From positions 124,001 through 188,000 of the forward strand of contig CAKJVC010000021.1 of NCBI GenBank assembly GCA_918026815.1: a DNA stretch of 64,000 nucleotides, given 5' to 3'. Source of the stretch: Chalara sp. BL73. Lineage: Eukaryota; Ascomycota; Leotiomycetes; Helotiales. A program made the position numbers and the translations under genes. The notes beneath the pieces were generated by a model that did no database searches, was not told the origin of the DNA, and saw nothing but the letters and a program-made list of their open reading frames with translations. Below are positions 12,271 to 24,088 of the stretch, piece after piece; position 1 is the stretch's first letter, and each line of letters opens with the position of its first letter.

Positions 12271-13103
12271 ACGATGTACGTATAGATAAGCCATCCGTGT
12301 AAATTTTAGATCACTTGTACCACCAACGCCGAAAGTAGGCCAACTCATATTAAGACTCGTATGCATAAGCCCCGTCAAAAATTCCCATTGTCATCTATAG
12401 AACGTGATTGAAGTATAACGGTTACCTTGCCAAGTCAAACACGCCTCCAGCGCCATAAGTGTATTATATTATTCCTCTTCTGTTATCCTGCATCGCCTTC
12501 CCCGTTTGCCAAGAATCCTGCATATTAGCACGTCCCCTAGCTTGTATACTCTAATGTATGTTTTCTGAAGTTCTCGCTCTTATATGGTCGCTGATACACG
12601 CCTTTCCAAGGGAAAGCCCCTAATATTCCCCAGAACTTATTATATAGCTTCTCTCAACCAGATCCAGAAATACAAGCGGTGATAAATTATACTGCAATAG
12701 AGATTGTGTTAGTATCATGCAGTGTTATATCATGAAGAGGGATAATCCCACTAGTGTAAAGTTAGCATTAGCTAAAATAACGTACCCTAAATCGATAAAA
12801 CCCAAAACTTATACCAGGACTACTCCAAGACTAACAGCTCTCCAGTAACTCCTTGATATACGATGGTCCAAGTCCCCCTTCCCAGCAGCGTGGATCTTAC
12901 AGTGCAACCCGACCCGGGCTTCAACTTCAAATATCCTCCGTAGCAGATACCCGATTCAGGTTACGAACAAAACTTGGCACCAGCGCCTACTAGCTTGGAT
13001 ACGCTCTATTCTACACTTTATTGAATGCATGTGCACAAAGCAACGAAGGTCGTGGCTTTTAAGTCATTTCATGCTGTAGTTGGTAGTATTACGGCCTTTA
13101 TGA
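12271..13103. other. Intergenic between convergent genes
   Basis: MRPL22 and the aldo-keto reductase gene converge here. I see only A+T-rich sequence with stops in all frames, and no repeat or gene. Confidence 0.6.
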
Positions 13104-14329
13104 TCACTTACTCAATCCACCAATCACCTCCCTAATAGCTTTCAAATTATTAACTGGCGCATCACCCTTCACCAGCTCCCACAGCCCGTCGATTCTCTCC
13201 ACTACCCACTGTTCTAGTGGCCCTTTCTCAATTTCCTCCACGGTTTCGCGAAACTGTTTCGCAGAATTCGCACCGATGATCATCTCATCCCCTAACTCCC
13301 CTTTTAAAGCACTATGATACCTTACCCATCGATACGCTAAGCCAATTTTACTGACGCCACTCTCCTTAGATAACTTCCCATACTCCGTTAGCATCTTCAT
13401 ATAACTTGGCTTGTAGAACAAGTGTCTGTTGACCATCCCATACAGCGAGTTAGGATCCCAACGTTCGGTTCCATGCCCATTCTCGATTTGCTCAACGGTT
13501 TTGGAAAGAAATCCAGCAGCAAGAGGAGAGTATGCTTGAATTGATATGTTAAGTTCTCGGAGGGTAGGGAAAAGGGAAGTTTCAATGCCACGTACGGCGG
13601 GGCTGTAAGAGGCTTGGTAGACCGTTGGTAGAACAAAATTCTGAGATTTAGCGTAGTTGTAGTGTTCGAGGACTTGGCCGCGAGACATATTGGAGAGGCC
13701 GAACTTAAAATTTGGAGTTAGTAGTGTGTTTGGAGGCGTGAGGTGAAAAGTAAGGGTGCAGTGACGGGTACCTTTTCAAAGCAGCCCTCTTTGTACAGCG
13801 TTTGGATCGCGTCTAGAGTCTCTGCTACTGGAACGGATTCGTCTGGGGCATGTAGAAAGTACACTGGAATCTTGAAAATAGTCAGCAAGCAATATTTTGC
13901 AGGTAGCTACTGTAAGGCTTACTTTGCTAAGTTTCAATGCCTCGTTGCTTTTCCGTCCTTGCTCGAGGATATTCTCTCTTTTCCCTGCTCCCCCGCCCAA
14001 ACCTGTAGGAGCTTTGGTCCAAACGTTGAATTCGGCTCCAAGGTTTTTATTTCCAATTACCTCCTCAGACGCCCCCATGCCCTAAGCTTAATGTTAGGTA
14101 AAAAAATTTGGGTAGAAATTTATGAAAGTTCTCGTAAAAATCATTGAAGACTCTCCAAACGGAAAAGTAGACGCACGTAAGATCTGGCAGTATCAAGACT
14201 AGCGATTCTATGCTTGCGCATAATAGCTATAACTTCATCTTGCGTTGCTTCGCTTTCAGGAGTTGGCACCCAAGTATGCGTTCCTGCGGCGAGTGCAACA
14301 AGTGTTTGTTTAGATGATAATGCAACCAT
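13104..14329 (-). CDS. AKR7-like aldo-keto reductase
   Basis: Four exons, 14329-14177, 14081-13923, 13870-13772 and 13703-13104, give 336 residues, the normal length for this superfamily. The catalytic tetrad is visible: Asp46 and Tyr51 in LDTARSYG, Lys74 in VWTKAP and His111 in YFLHAPD. NADPH-binding features follow late in the barrel: IQAYSPLAAG near residue 190 and IIGANSAKQF near residue 285. The AYSPLAAG form and the overall pattern are closest to the AKR7 (aflatoxin aldehyde reductase) and YakC/Gcy-like groups, which reduce aldehydes with NADPH in the cytosol. The actual substrate cannot be deduced. The first donor is GTGCGT, which is weak but required by the frame. It is divergent from the broken bZIP gene. 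Confidence 0.9.
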
Positions 14330-14773
14330 TTTTGAACAATGCTAAGACTAAGTGAGATGATTAGGAATATTTGTGATAGTAAAAAGACAAACTTCACAGA
14401 TACACAATTTCATGGTTAAATACTCCCCCTTTACAGTCTTATCTTCCCAGGGCAATTACAAAGCTCTCGAAAAACATGCTTCTACCGTGCTTACGCATAG
14501 TAACACAAAATAAAATTTGCCATTAAGATGAACCCTCCGTGCTGATCACACACTTCCGAATCTGAGTAAGCGGAAGCCTTCTTGCTGACTTGCATGCAGA
14601 GAGTTTGCATGGCCCCGATTTTTATTTTGAATTTGTCGTGTTTTTGTCTTTGATTCTTGGAAGCTTTGTCATAACATGTCAAATATACCGCCACTCTCAA
14701 ACTCAAACCTTTCGACCAGTCCTTTCTCACTGGGCGTCTTCAATTTCTCCTCCAAATAGCAACCCCTGTTGGT
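14330..14773. promoter_or_regulatory. Divergent upstream region of reductase and broken bZIP gene
   Basis: This stretch separates the start codons of the reductase (minus) and the bZIP remnant (plus), so it should hold the reductase promoter. No specific site can be argued. Confidence 0.45.
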
Positions 14774-16099
14774 ATGGCTTCACTCGAAGACAAATCAAGT
14801 AATTGGGCTGGCGTTGTGAGTCCTGCAAAATACTAGCGAAAGCGTGAGTGGCCCGCCATTCAGTCAACTTTCGACTCCACATCACCCGGCGATGAGAACT
14901 CGGTGAGTAATTGAAGCCCTGCTGAGAAATCTGAACAACCGACCTTTATAGCAACGAAAGGAGCGGGTCGAACTTGCGCAGAGAGCATATCGAACCCGCA
15001 AAGAGCTGAAAGCAGATGGCTTGAAAGCAAGAGTAGCAAGGCGAGTAGCAAGGCTTGAATACGTATTGGAGCAGCCGATAAATTCATTCACTAGATTTCA
15101 GAATTTGGCGATCGGAGTAGATAATCTTCCACCAAATTGCACTGGAGATTAGTAGGACTGCATTAGATATTGCTTCAGTTGCCCAGAAAGCATGCTCGGA
15201 AGGCCTCTTCAGAGAGCAATTTCGGACGACGGCGGATCGGGGAAATCGCCAAATGATCAAGATGCAAAAGAGGATGCTGTCGAAGAGGCCGTCAGCAGAG
15301 AATTTTGGCCCACTAAGGCGGCACAAATGTCCAATCCCAGCAACCAGTCAACAACCTCAGTGCCTAGAAACGACTTCCTAAGCTTTGACATGGTGAAGAC
15401 CCCATCACCAATAGGTTGCTCTATCACAATCTCTACGAGGCAAAACCTGACTCTCCAGACACTAGAAACTCACCGAGGAATGAAGCTTGACACAAACTTC
15501 GGCGACTTTCAGGGTGAGTGGTTAGAGCCGGTCGATGATGTGCAGGAGTACCTAGAGTGGAAAGGGATCTTTTTGGGAAGCGGTGGCCCGCATTAAGTGC
15601 TCCAAATTGCTATCCCTGAGGCTGCGGTTACTGATATTTGGACGCAGGATGCGGGTGCTATATATTCACAGAAGAAATTCAACGGTTAAGAGTCATGCCA
15701 ACTTCATGGCCATTTGTTATCGAGCCGCAAGGTCTCGAGCTCAAAGTACCGCATGAAGAAGTGATGCAAAAAGCAGAATTCCAAGTTCCAATATGGGCAA
15801 AATAGAATGATTCACTGGTTGCAAGTAGTCCAGGGCAGTCCATTGCCACACAAGCTCCTCACGAGTACCAGACTCAGGGCGTTGCAGTTCAATACAGTCT
15901 GTCAAGCAAATTTTATCCACCAGGATATGAACAACTCATCGGCCTTACCCTCCATCTTGATAGATTGATGGGATACCTCGCCGGAGCTGCTTGCTGTATT
16001 GGATCTGGCCCAAGGATTAGGAAGGAAGCTGCCGGCCATGCGTTAAGGATATCAATAGCCGACATTGATGCAGGGTATTGCCTGAATACAATATCATAA
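14774..16099 (+). pseudogene. Broken fungal bZIP transcription-factor gene
   Basis: The reading begins at 14774, with apparent introns 14816 to about 14860 and about 14900 to 14951. From 14952 it shows a basic region, QRKERVELAQRAYRTRKE, followed by a leucine-spaced helix, as in fungal bZIP proteins of the AP-1-like or unassigned type. Behind it the frame meets two adjacent stops, TAG-TAG at 15150-15155. Coding-like sequence then appears in another frame (to about 15290), returns to the first frame until 15596, and finally runs in a third frame from about 15656 to 16099, interrupted by TAG at 15803-15805. Phrases such as WLEPVDDVQEYLE and the C-terminal helix fit the long C-terminal part of fungal bZIP proteins. 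Extra introns could explain one shift, but not the whole set of stops. I therefore call it a pseudogene; a sequencing error or unusual splicing is the alternative. Confidence 0.62.
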
Positions 16100-18110
16100 T
16101 CGCTAACCAAAAGTGACGATTCAGAACTTGGAACGCCCGGCAAAGTAAATTAATGATTCGTTCAGTCTCTATCAGTGACCTAGAGTCTAGAAGTCTTTCT
16201 TTTAAGGTTTACTTAGCCCCCTTGAGTATCCAAATTACTCGGGATGTCTGAATAAATGGGATTGTGTATTGCAATTAATGCGGCCACGTATTATTAAAAC
16301 GTTCAGTGGCCGAGCCTGGCCTTTTTTTTTTTGGTCTTTACTCTGCTCTCTTCTATTACCTTCCGATATTTCTTCCTCGGCGGTGTTTCCCTCGGCACTT
16401 CAACACCGTCATACACCCCTTCTTGCAATTGCTCCTCCACAGTTCCATCTGAGCCGCCGTCTTCTTCTCCTCCTTCATCACCAAACTGATCATCGTTCGG
16501 CTCGGTTTCGCCGCCATCCTTTCCCAAATCGAGCCCAGAAGTTTTGCCTACGTAGGCCGCAACCTTGCCTTCCCAACACAGCATCCCCAGATGTCAAGTC
16601 TAACACTGTCGTGCCATGCTAAGCCACTGCCATAACTATGACGAAGACGAAGCTGTAATGATTTATAATCTTCGAAATAGCGATGAGGTGCATGAGGTAT
16701 ACGTTGGCTAGACTCGTAATGGCTCCAGGAGTCCCTGAATATTGTATCAAGGCAACTCGACAAGGAGTAAACTGAAGCTTATGAAAGTAACTTAGACGAG
16801 TCGAATGGTGGGCTTGGAGCGTTCATTTCGGCCGAATTGCTGTACGAACCTTGGTTCAAACAGAGTTTTCTGCTCAAACGTTATATTCAGGCTTCGGCAA
16901 AATGAGTACCGTTAAGAGTGGAGATGTTGGCTGGATTGGCATTTTTTAGATCAAGGGTGAATCGGTTATTTATTATATTGATGATTGCTTAACGCTATTA
17001 ACGCTTTAGTTGGTATTTTCTGAAGTCTTCTGATAGCTAGTCCTTTAACAAAGAGGCACAGCAGGTAATTTGATAGATTATATTTTGCGCGTCGTGTCAG
17101 CATTGTTTGTTGTGAGCACAGGGTTCCTTTGTCGACTTTAACAAAACACTTCGTTGTTAGGCCCAGTTGCTGCGTTTTTTTTATTTTAATATAATCTACC
17201 ATCGAGTCGCACATATGGTTGAGCGGCCTATGTACATTTGCGGAGATTTCGACGTACAAATGTCCGGATTCCGACACAACACTTGGATTTGAAGTAGGGT
17301 GGTACATTTATCTTATCGTTTGCTGGCCCCGGGTACGTCTAAGTTCCGGATTTCGTGGTTAACTGCAAAATAGCCGTTTGCTAGGCTGGCTCGAGCTTTG
17401 CTAAATGTGGTAAAGCGTATACTCAACCTTGTTTTGGCGTGGCTGTGTTGAAAAGAGTTGTCCGCGTTTGCGGAAAAGCTGGTTGGAACCGGGTAATCGT
17501 GCTGCAACAGATGTGTAACTTCAGATTTTATATAGGTTCGTAAAAATCATATAGAATTCGAGAAACCGGAATAGTCAATTTGTAATATATACTCAGCAAG
17601 ATGTTGGCACGAGCTAATCCCAGTCAATGCTCAGTGCGGCGATTTTCGGGCAGATCACTATAATGACAGCCAAATCTTAGGTAATAAAACAATTTTGACT
17701 TCTGGCTGGTGGTTCTGGGACCGCAGGGGTATGAGAGTGACGCTAAGAGATTGTGGATCTAAAAATCAAATCATAGAGTAGTGATCAAGTGTGAAACTAG
17801 TTTCGCTTCCTGCTGTAAGTTACTTCGACAAAAGTCTGATTTATAAAGTAAAATAGTGGGGAGATACCGCCGCTAAGTGCGTTTCCACCTTCCACTTTTC
17901 GCCATCGCTCGGTACTATGTCTCTCAGTTCAACCACAGGTGTTTTCCTTTATTTGCGTGTTGTACGTATAACATCATGTTTGTGCTTTAGAACCTTATAT
18001 TTCTGTGCCTTGCGCAATCTTCCAATCTGCCTTTCTCTTAACATTACTTACAATTTATCCTCTGTCTCTTACGCTGGCAACTACCGACCAAAACGCTCCT
18101 TATTTCCGAT
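16100..18110. other. Gene-poor stretch upstream of MFS gene
   Basis: No supported gene. A 93-codon open frame on the minus strand (16303-16584) would give an acidic, Gly/Asp/Glu-rich peptide with a Lys/Arg tail; I cannot relate it to a family. The part from about 16900 to 17600 is A+T-rich and has only short frames. The last few hundred bases presumably carry the promoter of the MFS gene. Confidence 0.5.
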
Positions 18111-19714
18111 ATGGTATTCAATCGCCATGGCTCCGAAGATGAACGACTCAACGAAGCTGCCCCTCTTCTGGGAGAGTTGCCCAATCTGCCGAAACGATCC
18201 TATGCTGCCTTCATGCCAAAGGTGTTGCGGGCAAAGTCTCCACGTACCATAATCATCTTGCTCCTCACCATGGTCTTCATTCTACAGTTTGGTGGGGCTA
18301 TTATGATAATTCCTGGTTTAAGGGTATATGAGGATATAATATGCCATAAGTACTATGAATCTCTGGAGGGCGCGGGGCATATAAATCGGGATGGACAGAT
18401 AGATGAGAGCTTGTGCAAGGTTGATAAGGTTCAAGAAGAGCTTAACTTTTTCTTGGCTGTCTGGAACACCTTAGGCTCTCTTGCAGGTCTTTTTGCAACG
18501 ATTCCCTTTGGCATTCTAGCAGATAGAATTGGGCGCAGAGTAGTCTTCCAGCTTGCAGTTTGTAGCCTTGTATTTTCAGCATGTTATAACCTAACAATCA
18601 TGTACTTTTGGAGGACCTTTCCTCTAAGGCTCATGTGGTTCTCTCCCCTACATGTCATTCTTGGCGGCGGACAGACCGTTATCTCTATGATGTTTTACGC
18701 CATTGGTAGCGACGTCACAACGGACAAAAACAGGTAGGTGTGCCATGTGTGCATTAATAATTGCTCTGACCAAATCTTAGAGGCAACATATTCCTGCTTT
18801 CGAACTGCGTAGGGCTCATATCGGTAATGATAGCACCAACTGTAGCTTCTTTTCTGATGCTACGCTCTCCCTGGATTCCCCTCTGGATTGGGTTGGCCAT
18901 GTTAGCCCTCGGTATGGTTCCGGCCTTTGCGATTCCGGATACTCTCCATCCTTATGATCTAGCCGGCGAAGAGGATCCCGAAACCGAACTGGGCGGCAAA
19001 AAATCCTCCCTCGCTATCACCAAGACCAAGGTCATAGAAGGCGTGGCACTCATCAAAGAGTCAGCATCCATTCTCAATGCACCATCGATCCTATTCCTGC
19101 TGTTGTCCTTCTTTATCCTACCATTCACAGACCAGTCGTTAGATCTTTCCTTGCGTTATATATCCAAACGCTATAGCTGGAGGCTTGCTGACACCGGATT
19201 TCTACTTTCCATGCGAGCCTTCGTCAACGTTAATCTTTTTGCCTGGGGTCTTCCTATAATCTCATACTATCTTACAGAGAGGCTACAATTTTCTGCGAAA
19301 CGGAAAGACTTATCCATCGCCAAAGTTTCCGTAATTTTCTACATTGTGGGATTTCTCCTAATGGCAGGGCCAACGATCGGCTCAACAATAACTGGTCTAA
19401 TCGTATTAACTCTTGGAAGTGGACTTGCTGCCATGTTACGAGCCTTGATCACAGGGCTGGTAGATCAACAGCATGTTGGCCGTTTATACGCAGCAATATC
19501 TATTGTGGAAACATTAAGTGCACTAATTGCCTGGCCCACAGTTGCTGCTTTGTACGCGCTAGGGTTGAGGTTGAAAGGTGCATGGATGGGCCTTCCATTC
19601 CTTGCTGTCGCACTTATATGCTTTTTTGGTGGCATTGGGATCTGGTGTTTTGATGGATTTACAAAGGACAACAAGCCACCGAACGCTGAAGAGACTGCAT
19701 GCCACATTGATTAG
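18111..19714 (+). CDS. Major facilitator superfamily transporter
   Basis: Two exons, 18111-18733 and 18781-19714, give 518 residues. A hydrophilic N-terminus with the acidic-dileucine-like ERLNEAAPLL precedes about twelve membrane segments, beginning at residue 46 (TIIILLLTMVFILQF). The MFS loop 2-3 signature is present as GILADRIGRR near residues 134-143. A long first extracytoplasmic loop (about residues 73-110) with two Cys and an acidic middle hydrophilic loop (about residues 245-270) resemble eukaryotic SLC46-like and fungal DHA-like members. Substrate is not predictable. It converges with the epimerase-like gene only 139 bases away, so the two 3' ends may overlap as transcripts. An upstream ATG in another frame near 17917 is not supported. 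Confidence 0.92.
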
Positions 19715-19853
19715 AGAATCGGCAGAGTAACACGAATCGTATCTTGCCAGAAACAGTATGCCACGTCCGGCAGATCTACCGGTCGATTCAATTTCTGCTG
19801 TGGTACGTTTACAATCAGTAATAGAGCCAATAAATAAGCCAACATATCCATTA

Positions 19854-20925
19854 TCAGTCTCGTGCGGTTAAAACATTTAAGTCGAATGGCTTATATCCTT
19901 CTGCAGTGGCCGCTTCATAGGCTAGTCTATATTGATGTGTTCCTTCAGAGAATAAGAGCCTCCGATCTTCCCACCCTGTATCTTTTCTCAGCTTTTCTGA
20001 GCCCGTCCACTGGGAGAAACCGAATAGTACTCTCGGCAAATACGTATCAGCTCTCTGGTCAGGTCCATAGTTCAGAGGGAGATATTTAACGCCTCCTGTA
20101 ACATCATATTCCTTTGCCAAAGATTGTGCAATTTCATCTAATGTTTCGAAGCGGTAGCTAGAAATGTTGTAACTTTGCTGCTTGACGACTTCTAGGTTCT
20201 CCGCGATCGCTACATATGCATCTCCGCAATCATCTACATGCAGGGCATGTAAGATTGTTTGCGCATCTTCCCTCAGCTCAAGGACGCCTACGCTTCTTAG
20301 AACTTCTCGCAGCATGCAAACTCATAAGGAGAGATGGCTTACCTTTCTCCTTCGCGGCAGCACCGAGTTTGAAAAAGTCACCATAATAGCTGCTACCTAA
20401 GCCATAGACATTAGTCGGCCTTAGCAGCACTGTATCAAACAAATCGACATTCTCAAAGGTTTTCACTGCATGCTCAGAACGAGCCCTTAATATAGCTGGG
20501 GGATTCAATGGACTGTCCTCCGTATGTGGTTTCAGGCCTGTCGACGTCGCAACCTCATCCATCATACCATAGTCTTTGCATCCTGAACTGAACAATACCA
20601 AAGGTCTCACTCCAGCCGCATTACCAGCAGTCGCAAGTGTGCGAAGGAAGGTTATTATTTCTTGATAATGTGAGATGTAGTCAGGCCATTGCTCGGTGAC
20701 GGAAACGATAACATTGAAATGGAGCCAGGAGGGTAAGGATGGAGGCGAGCCAGGAGACCCAAGGAGAGGGATGATTTCGTTCAAGGCGAGATCCTTAATG
20801 GCTGATTCCTTGCGGGTGAGGCCATAGGTTGTCCATCCCGCTCGAACAAAGGAGCGAGCTACAGCCCCACCAATGTAACCATTTGCTCCAGTGACCAATA
20901 CTTTTTTGGGTTTGCGACCAGCCAT
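19854..20925 (-). CDS. Epimerase-like atypical/extended SDR
   Basis: Two exons, 20925-20343 and 20287-19854, give 338 residues. The Rossmann start is textbook: KVLVTGANGYIGG at residues 8-20, the G-x-x-G-x-x-G cofactor motif of NAD-dependent epimerases and extended SDRs. VLFSSGCKDYG near residue 110 is the strand carrying the catalytic Ser, and LLRPTNVYG and HALHVDDCGDAY follow as in this family. The usual Tyr-x-x-x-Lys is not evident: where it should be (about residues 149-155) I read R-S-E-H-A-V-K. The protein may therefore be an atypical or catalytically altered SDR. The join to exon 2 is the least certain point, since three nearby AGs exist; only the one at 20288 keeps the frame and gives a sensible VLELREDA. 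The product is likely cytosolic. Confidence 0.88.
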
Positions 20926-22238
20926 TGTGAATGAACTATAGGAAAGTAAGTCCGCTGTTATCTTGTGTTAGGTTCGCCTCCATGATACGAAACTTAATAT
21001 ATTTTCAAGAACTATGGCATATCCTTACTTATGGAGGACCTTGGGCAGTGTTTCCTTGTAAGGGTAGTCTGCCTTTTGTAGTTGAGGACTTCCAGATTAT
21101 GATAGAATGCCAGATTATACAGAAGTAAGCATGAAAGTATAATGCAGCGGATATATACCTCCCGCCTTAATCAACGCTGATTGATAAGCAGCACGTGGAG
21201 ATCCACAATCGAAGCTTACCAATTGCAATATATTCGTGCATAATTATGCTCGGCCATATATTTTACGCTGCAAGGAGTCTCTAGCAGATACTGCATTGTT
21301 TATGAGCTTTATTTCTTGAATCTAACTTGCAATTCAGTACATCTGGTATTATACTAGTATTCATAGTAAGGGCCTCCTGGAACTATCAAACTTTTTTTTA
21401 AAATGTTCGACTTAGCATTGATTGTCCCTGGCCAATGCACGGCGTCGCCTCTGCTATGTTCCATTTACGACTGCATTGCAAACTTGAAAACGCGCTTAGG
21501 CGTCATCGTTATAACCATCCAAGTTAAGCATGTAAAGAAATCAAGCAGGACATGATTCGGCTGTGGTCGAGCATCAACCAAGAGGGGGAAGATCCCTTTG
21601 GTATCAATGTAGATCAGGCTCAAACAAAGCTTTTGAATTTTGGCGGTCATTTGAGCAGCACAGCCGCCCTGCTCCAGTGTCACTTCTAGCTACTAAAGCT
21701 CTGTTCCCCACGGAAGTGGCGCTTGATCAGCACGCACGCAGTTCAGCTCGTCGTCTTGTCTCGTGTTTAAGCAAATACAATGTCAAGGATATTGCACACG
21801 TCTGGAACCCACGATGTATGGGTTCTATTTCTAAGCTGTGGGTTCTTTCCAATAGGCAGCTGTTCATTGGATTTTGAGGTGCGAATCAAAGATATGGTTG
21901 AACTCAATGCAGGAGGTTATGCCATAGAAATTCTGTTAAGAAGTAGCTTCAAGGACGCTATAGAAATGAAGGCTTGCCCGTATTACCCGGACGGAACGAG
22001 CTTACGGCCAGCAGGGCTGGCTACCTCATAATCAGTAGATTTCCCGCTTGTTTAAAATTTAGCAATGACGAGCAAAATGGAAGCCAAATTGAACCCAGCT
22101 GTACAGCATAGCCACCTTACATGGAACGATATATTTTAAGGACGAAAATCAGGCTATAGTACGCCAGAGCGGGACGTCAACAAGCCAATAATGGAACTCA
22201 AGTCGTCGTAAGCAAAGCAAAACACAGTCATCCCGCAT
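20926..22238. other. Intergenic
   Basis: No supported gene. Between about 21550 and 22030 there are moderately long plus-strand open frames that change frame twice and end without a recognisable domain. They may be remnants of a decayed gene or chance. The left end is the promoter of the epimerase-like gene. Confidence 0.5.
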
Positions 22239-23704
22239 CTAACAAAAGAAACCATCATATCCGAGCCGCATCTGCTCTGCCAACCATGCCTCGTGCTTTG
22301 CCTTCTTCCCAGCGACTTCAGCTTGCTCTTTCTCCCCCTGAACATCATCTTCTCTCTTCTCGAGAGGCGCTTCGGGCTTCTCTTTCTCCTTCGATGTATT
22401 CTCCTTTGGGGAATTTGGCATTACTGGTGGGACCGGAACAGCATCGGGCCGTCTCTTCTTAGGAGCCTGCAAACCAAGCTTATATCCAGCAGCCGCGTTG
22501 CTCTGGTCCGCCTTGCTAAGAGGCAAAGGTGCACCCCGCGTGCCTAGGTGAGCAAGAGCGAACTTTCGCTTTTGGCGGAGGAGCTCATCGGCGGCGTCTT
22601 GTCCTTGCGCGCTCCGGATAACAGCCTGGAGGCGCTTCTTCTCTTCTTGCCGTAGCTTCATGGAAGGGAGGCTTTCTTGGGTGACGGAGGGTGAAAGCAG
22701 TCCCCGCTTCTCAAGTTGGAGAAGCTCAGATATCGGGTGGTAGTTCGGAGTGGCGAGAGGGTATGGCTGGTGGTGACCGTGGAGGAGCGCGAAGATGCGG
22801 TCCATGTAAGGCTCTGGGACACCGGATATGCGAAGCCTATCAATCCTGGCTTTAGCTGGTGGGGTGGGAAGCACTGTATTGAGAAGTTCTTACTGCATCA
22901 AGCCAATCAACCAAGCTCTCCGCTCATCAGTGTTCATCATGATGTTCATCTGATTATCGCATGTATCATGAGGATCCCAATGGGCCTGCACAGCCATGTC
23001 GAGACGATCTGGTAGCCGCTTGTTTTCGAAACAGGGAAAGCTGTCGACGCGGAAAGAAACTCTAACTTTGTGAATATACGCGCGGTCCATCATGTGGGCT
23101 TGCCTTGGCGTGATGAGGTAGAGGAAGCCTACAACGCCAATGGCCTCAATGGGGATCGAGTGGCGACTGATGTTATATTCTTTGGGGATCTTCTTTCTGG
23201 CTCCTTCGTACCATGTTTTGTATGGGCGCGAAGTATCCATGCGGATATTTGGGACGCCTTATTACGTTGTTAGTATGAAAGAATGGTGAGAGGATGAAAG
23301 TGAATTATGATACTAGGGAAGAGGTTATAAGAGGCCCTTGTAGGTGTCCCGATAGCGAGGCAGCTACCAGTGATGGGGGCAGTACGCAGCAGCGAGAGAA
23401 TTTATTGCTGGGAGGGAAAGTTTGATGTACCTGACGTGTTGAGATGCCACATCCAGTCTCTCAGCCAAGCAATGGCGATAGGTTTCGCGCCTGGACACTT
23501 TGCTTGGAACTCTTTGACATTGTAATGGGAAGAATATTCGAAATATGGAATGCGTGGTGATTTTTTGCCGGTGTTAGGGCTGATCTGGAAAGGGCCTTCG
23601 GCTTGCTCGCTGGCAATTCGCTGCGAGAGCATTCTTTGAACTTCGAGAAGACTCATGTTTGGCCTTGTTATCGTTAAATGCGTGTAGGTGTTTGTAGTTG
23701 ACAA
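22239..23704 (-). CDS. Unrecognised 414-residue fungal protein
   Basis: Three exons, 23704-23431, 23257-22894 and 22845-22239, join in frame to 414 residues. I do not recognise the family. Residues 1-90 are mixed, with an aromatic patch (IAWLRDWMWHL). Residues 90-215 look globular and hold four Met/His-rich turns (RQAHMMDRAY, QAHWDPHDTCDNQMNIMMN). The C-terminal 200 residues are charged, Lys/Glu-rich and probably disordered or coiled, with KKRRPDAVP as a possible nuclear signal near residue 345. An in-frame ATG at codon 17 (MSLLEVQRML) may be the true start. Consistent splice sites and one continuous frame over three exons make this a real gene. A weak alternative is a chromatin- or RNA-associated protein, suggested only by the charged tail. 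Confidence 0.8.
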
Positions 23705-24088
23705 AAGAGGTCGGTTCGACCTGTCTTGGTTGGTGAGTTCGTGGTTTCAATTACTTGATTTATGGTCGGTGGTGGCCAGCCCCAAAAATTGTAGAAAAGT
23801 CGAGGGGCTAAAATCATGTGAAATAAGAGTGGGATATGTTCAAAGGTGAAGGGTTAATGAATGTGAAAAAGAAAATATATATTACATCCTCGAGGTGGAG
23901 TAATACGTTTTCGATGGTAAGACTCATCGTAATCTTTCAAGTTGGCTTCACAGCCTTGTTACCGAGCCTAGACCCAAAGGTGCGCCACCAATGAACGCGA
24001 GAATGGAATTTTACTGTGTTGTAGAGAGGAGCCGTTGTTGGTTAATGGACAGAAAGTAATTATATATATTCACTGCCTATCTCTTGCC
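23705..24088. other. Intergenic
   Basis: Promoter side of the unrecognised 414-residue gene and 3' side of the SDR gene. No gene or repeat is seen. Confidence 0.6.

Noticed and set aside
16303..16584. Acidic minus-strand open frame with a Lys/Arg tail
   Set aside because: Low-complexity composition explains the openness; no conserved features seen.
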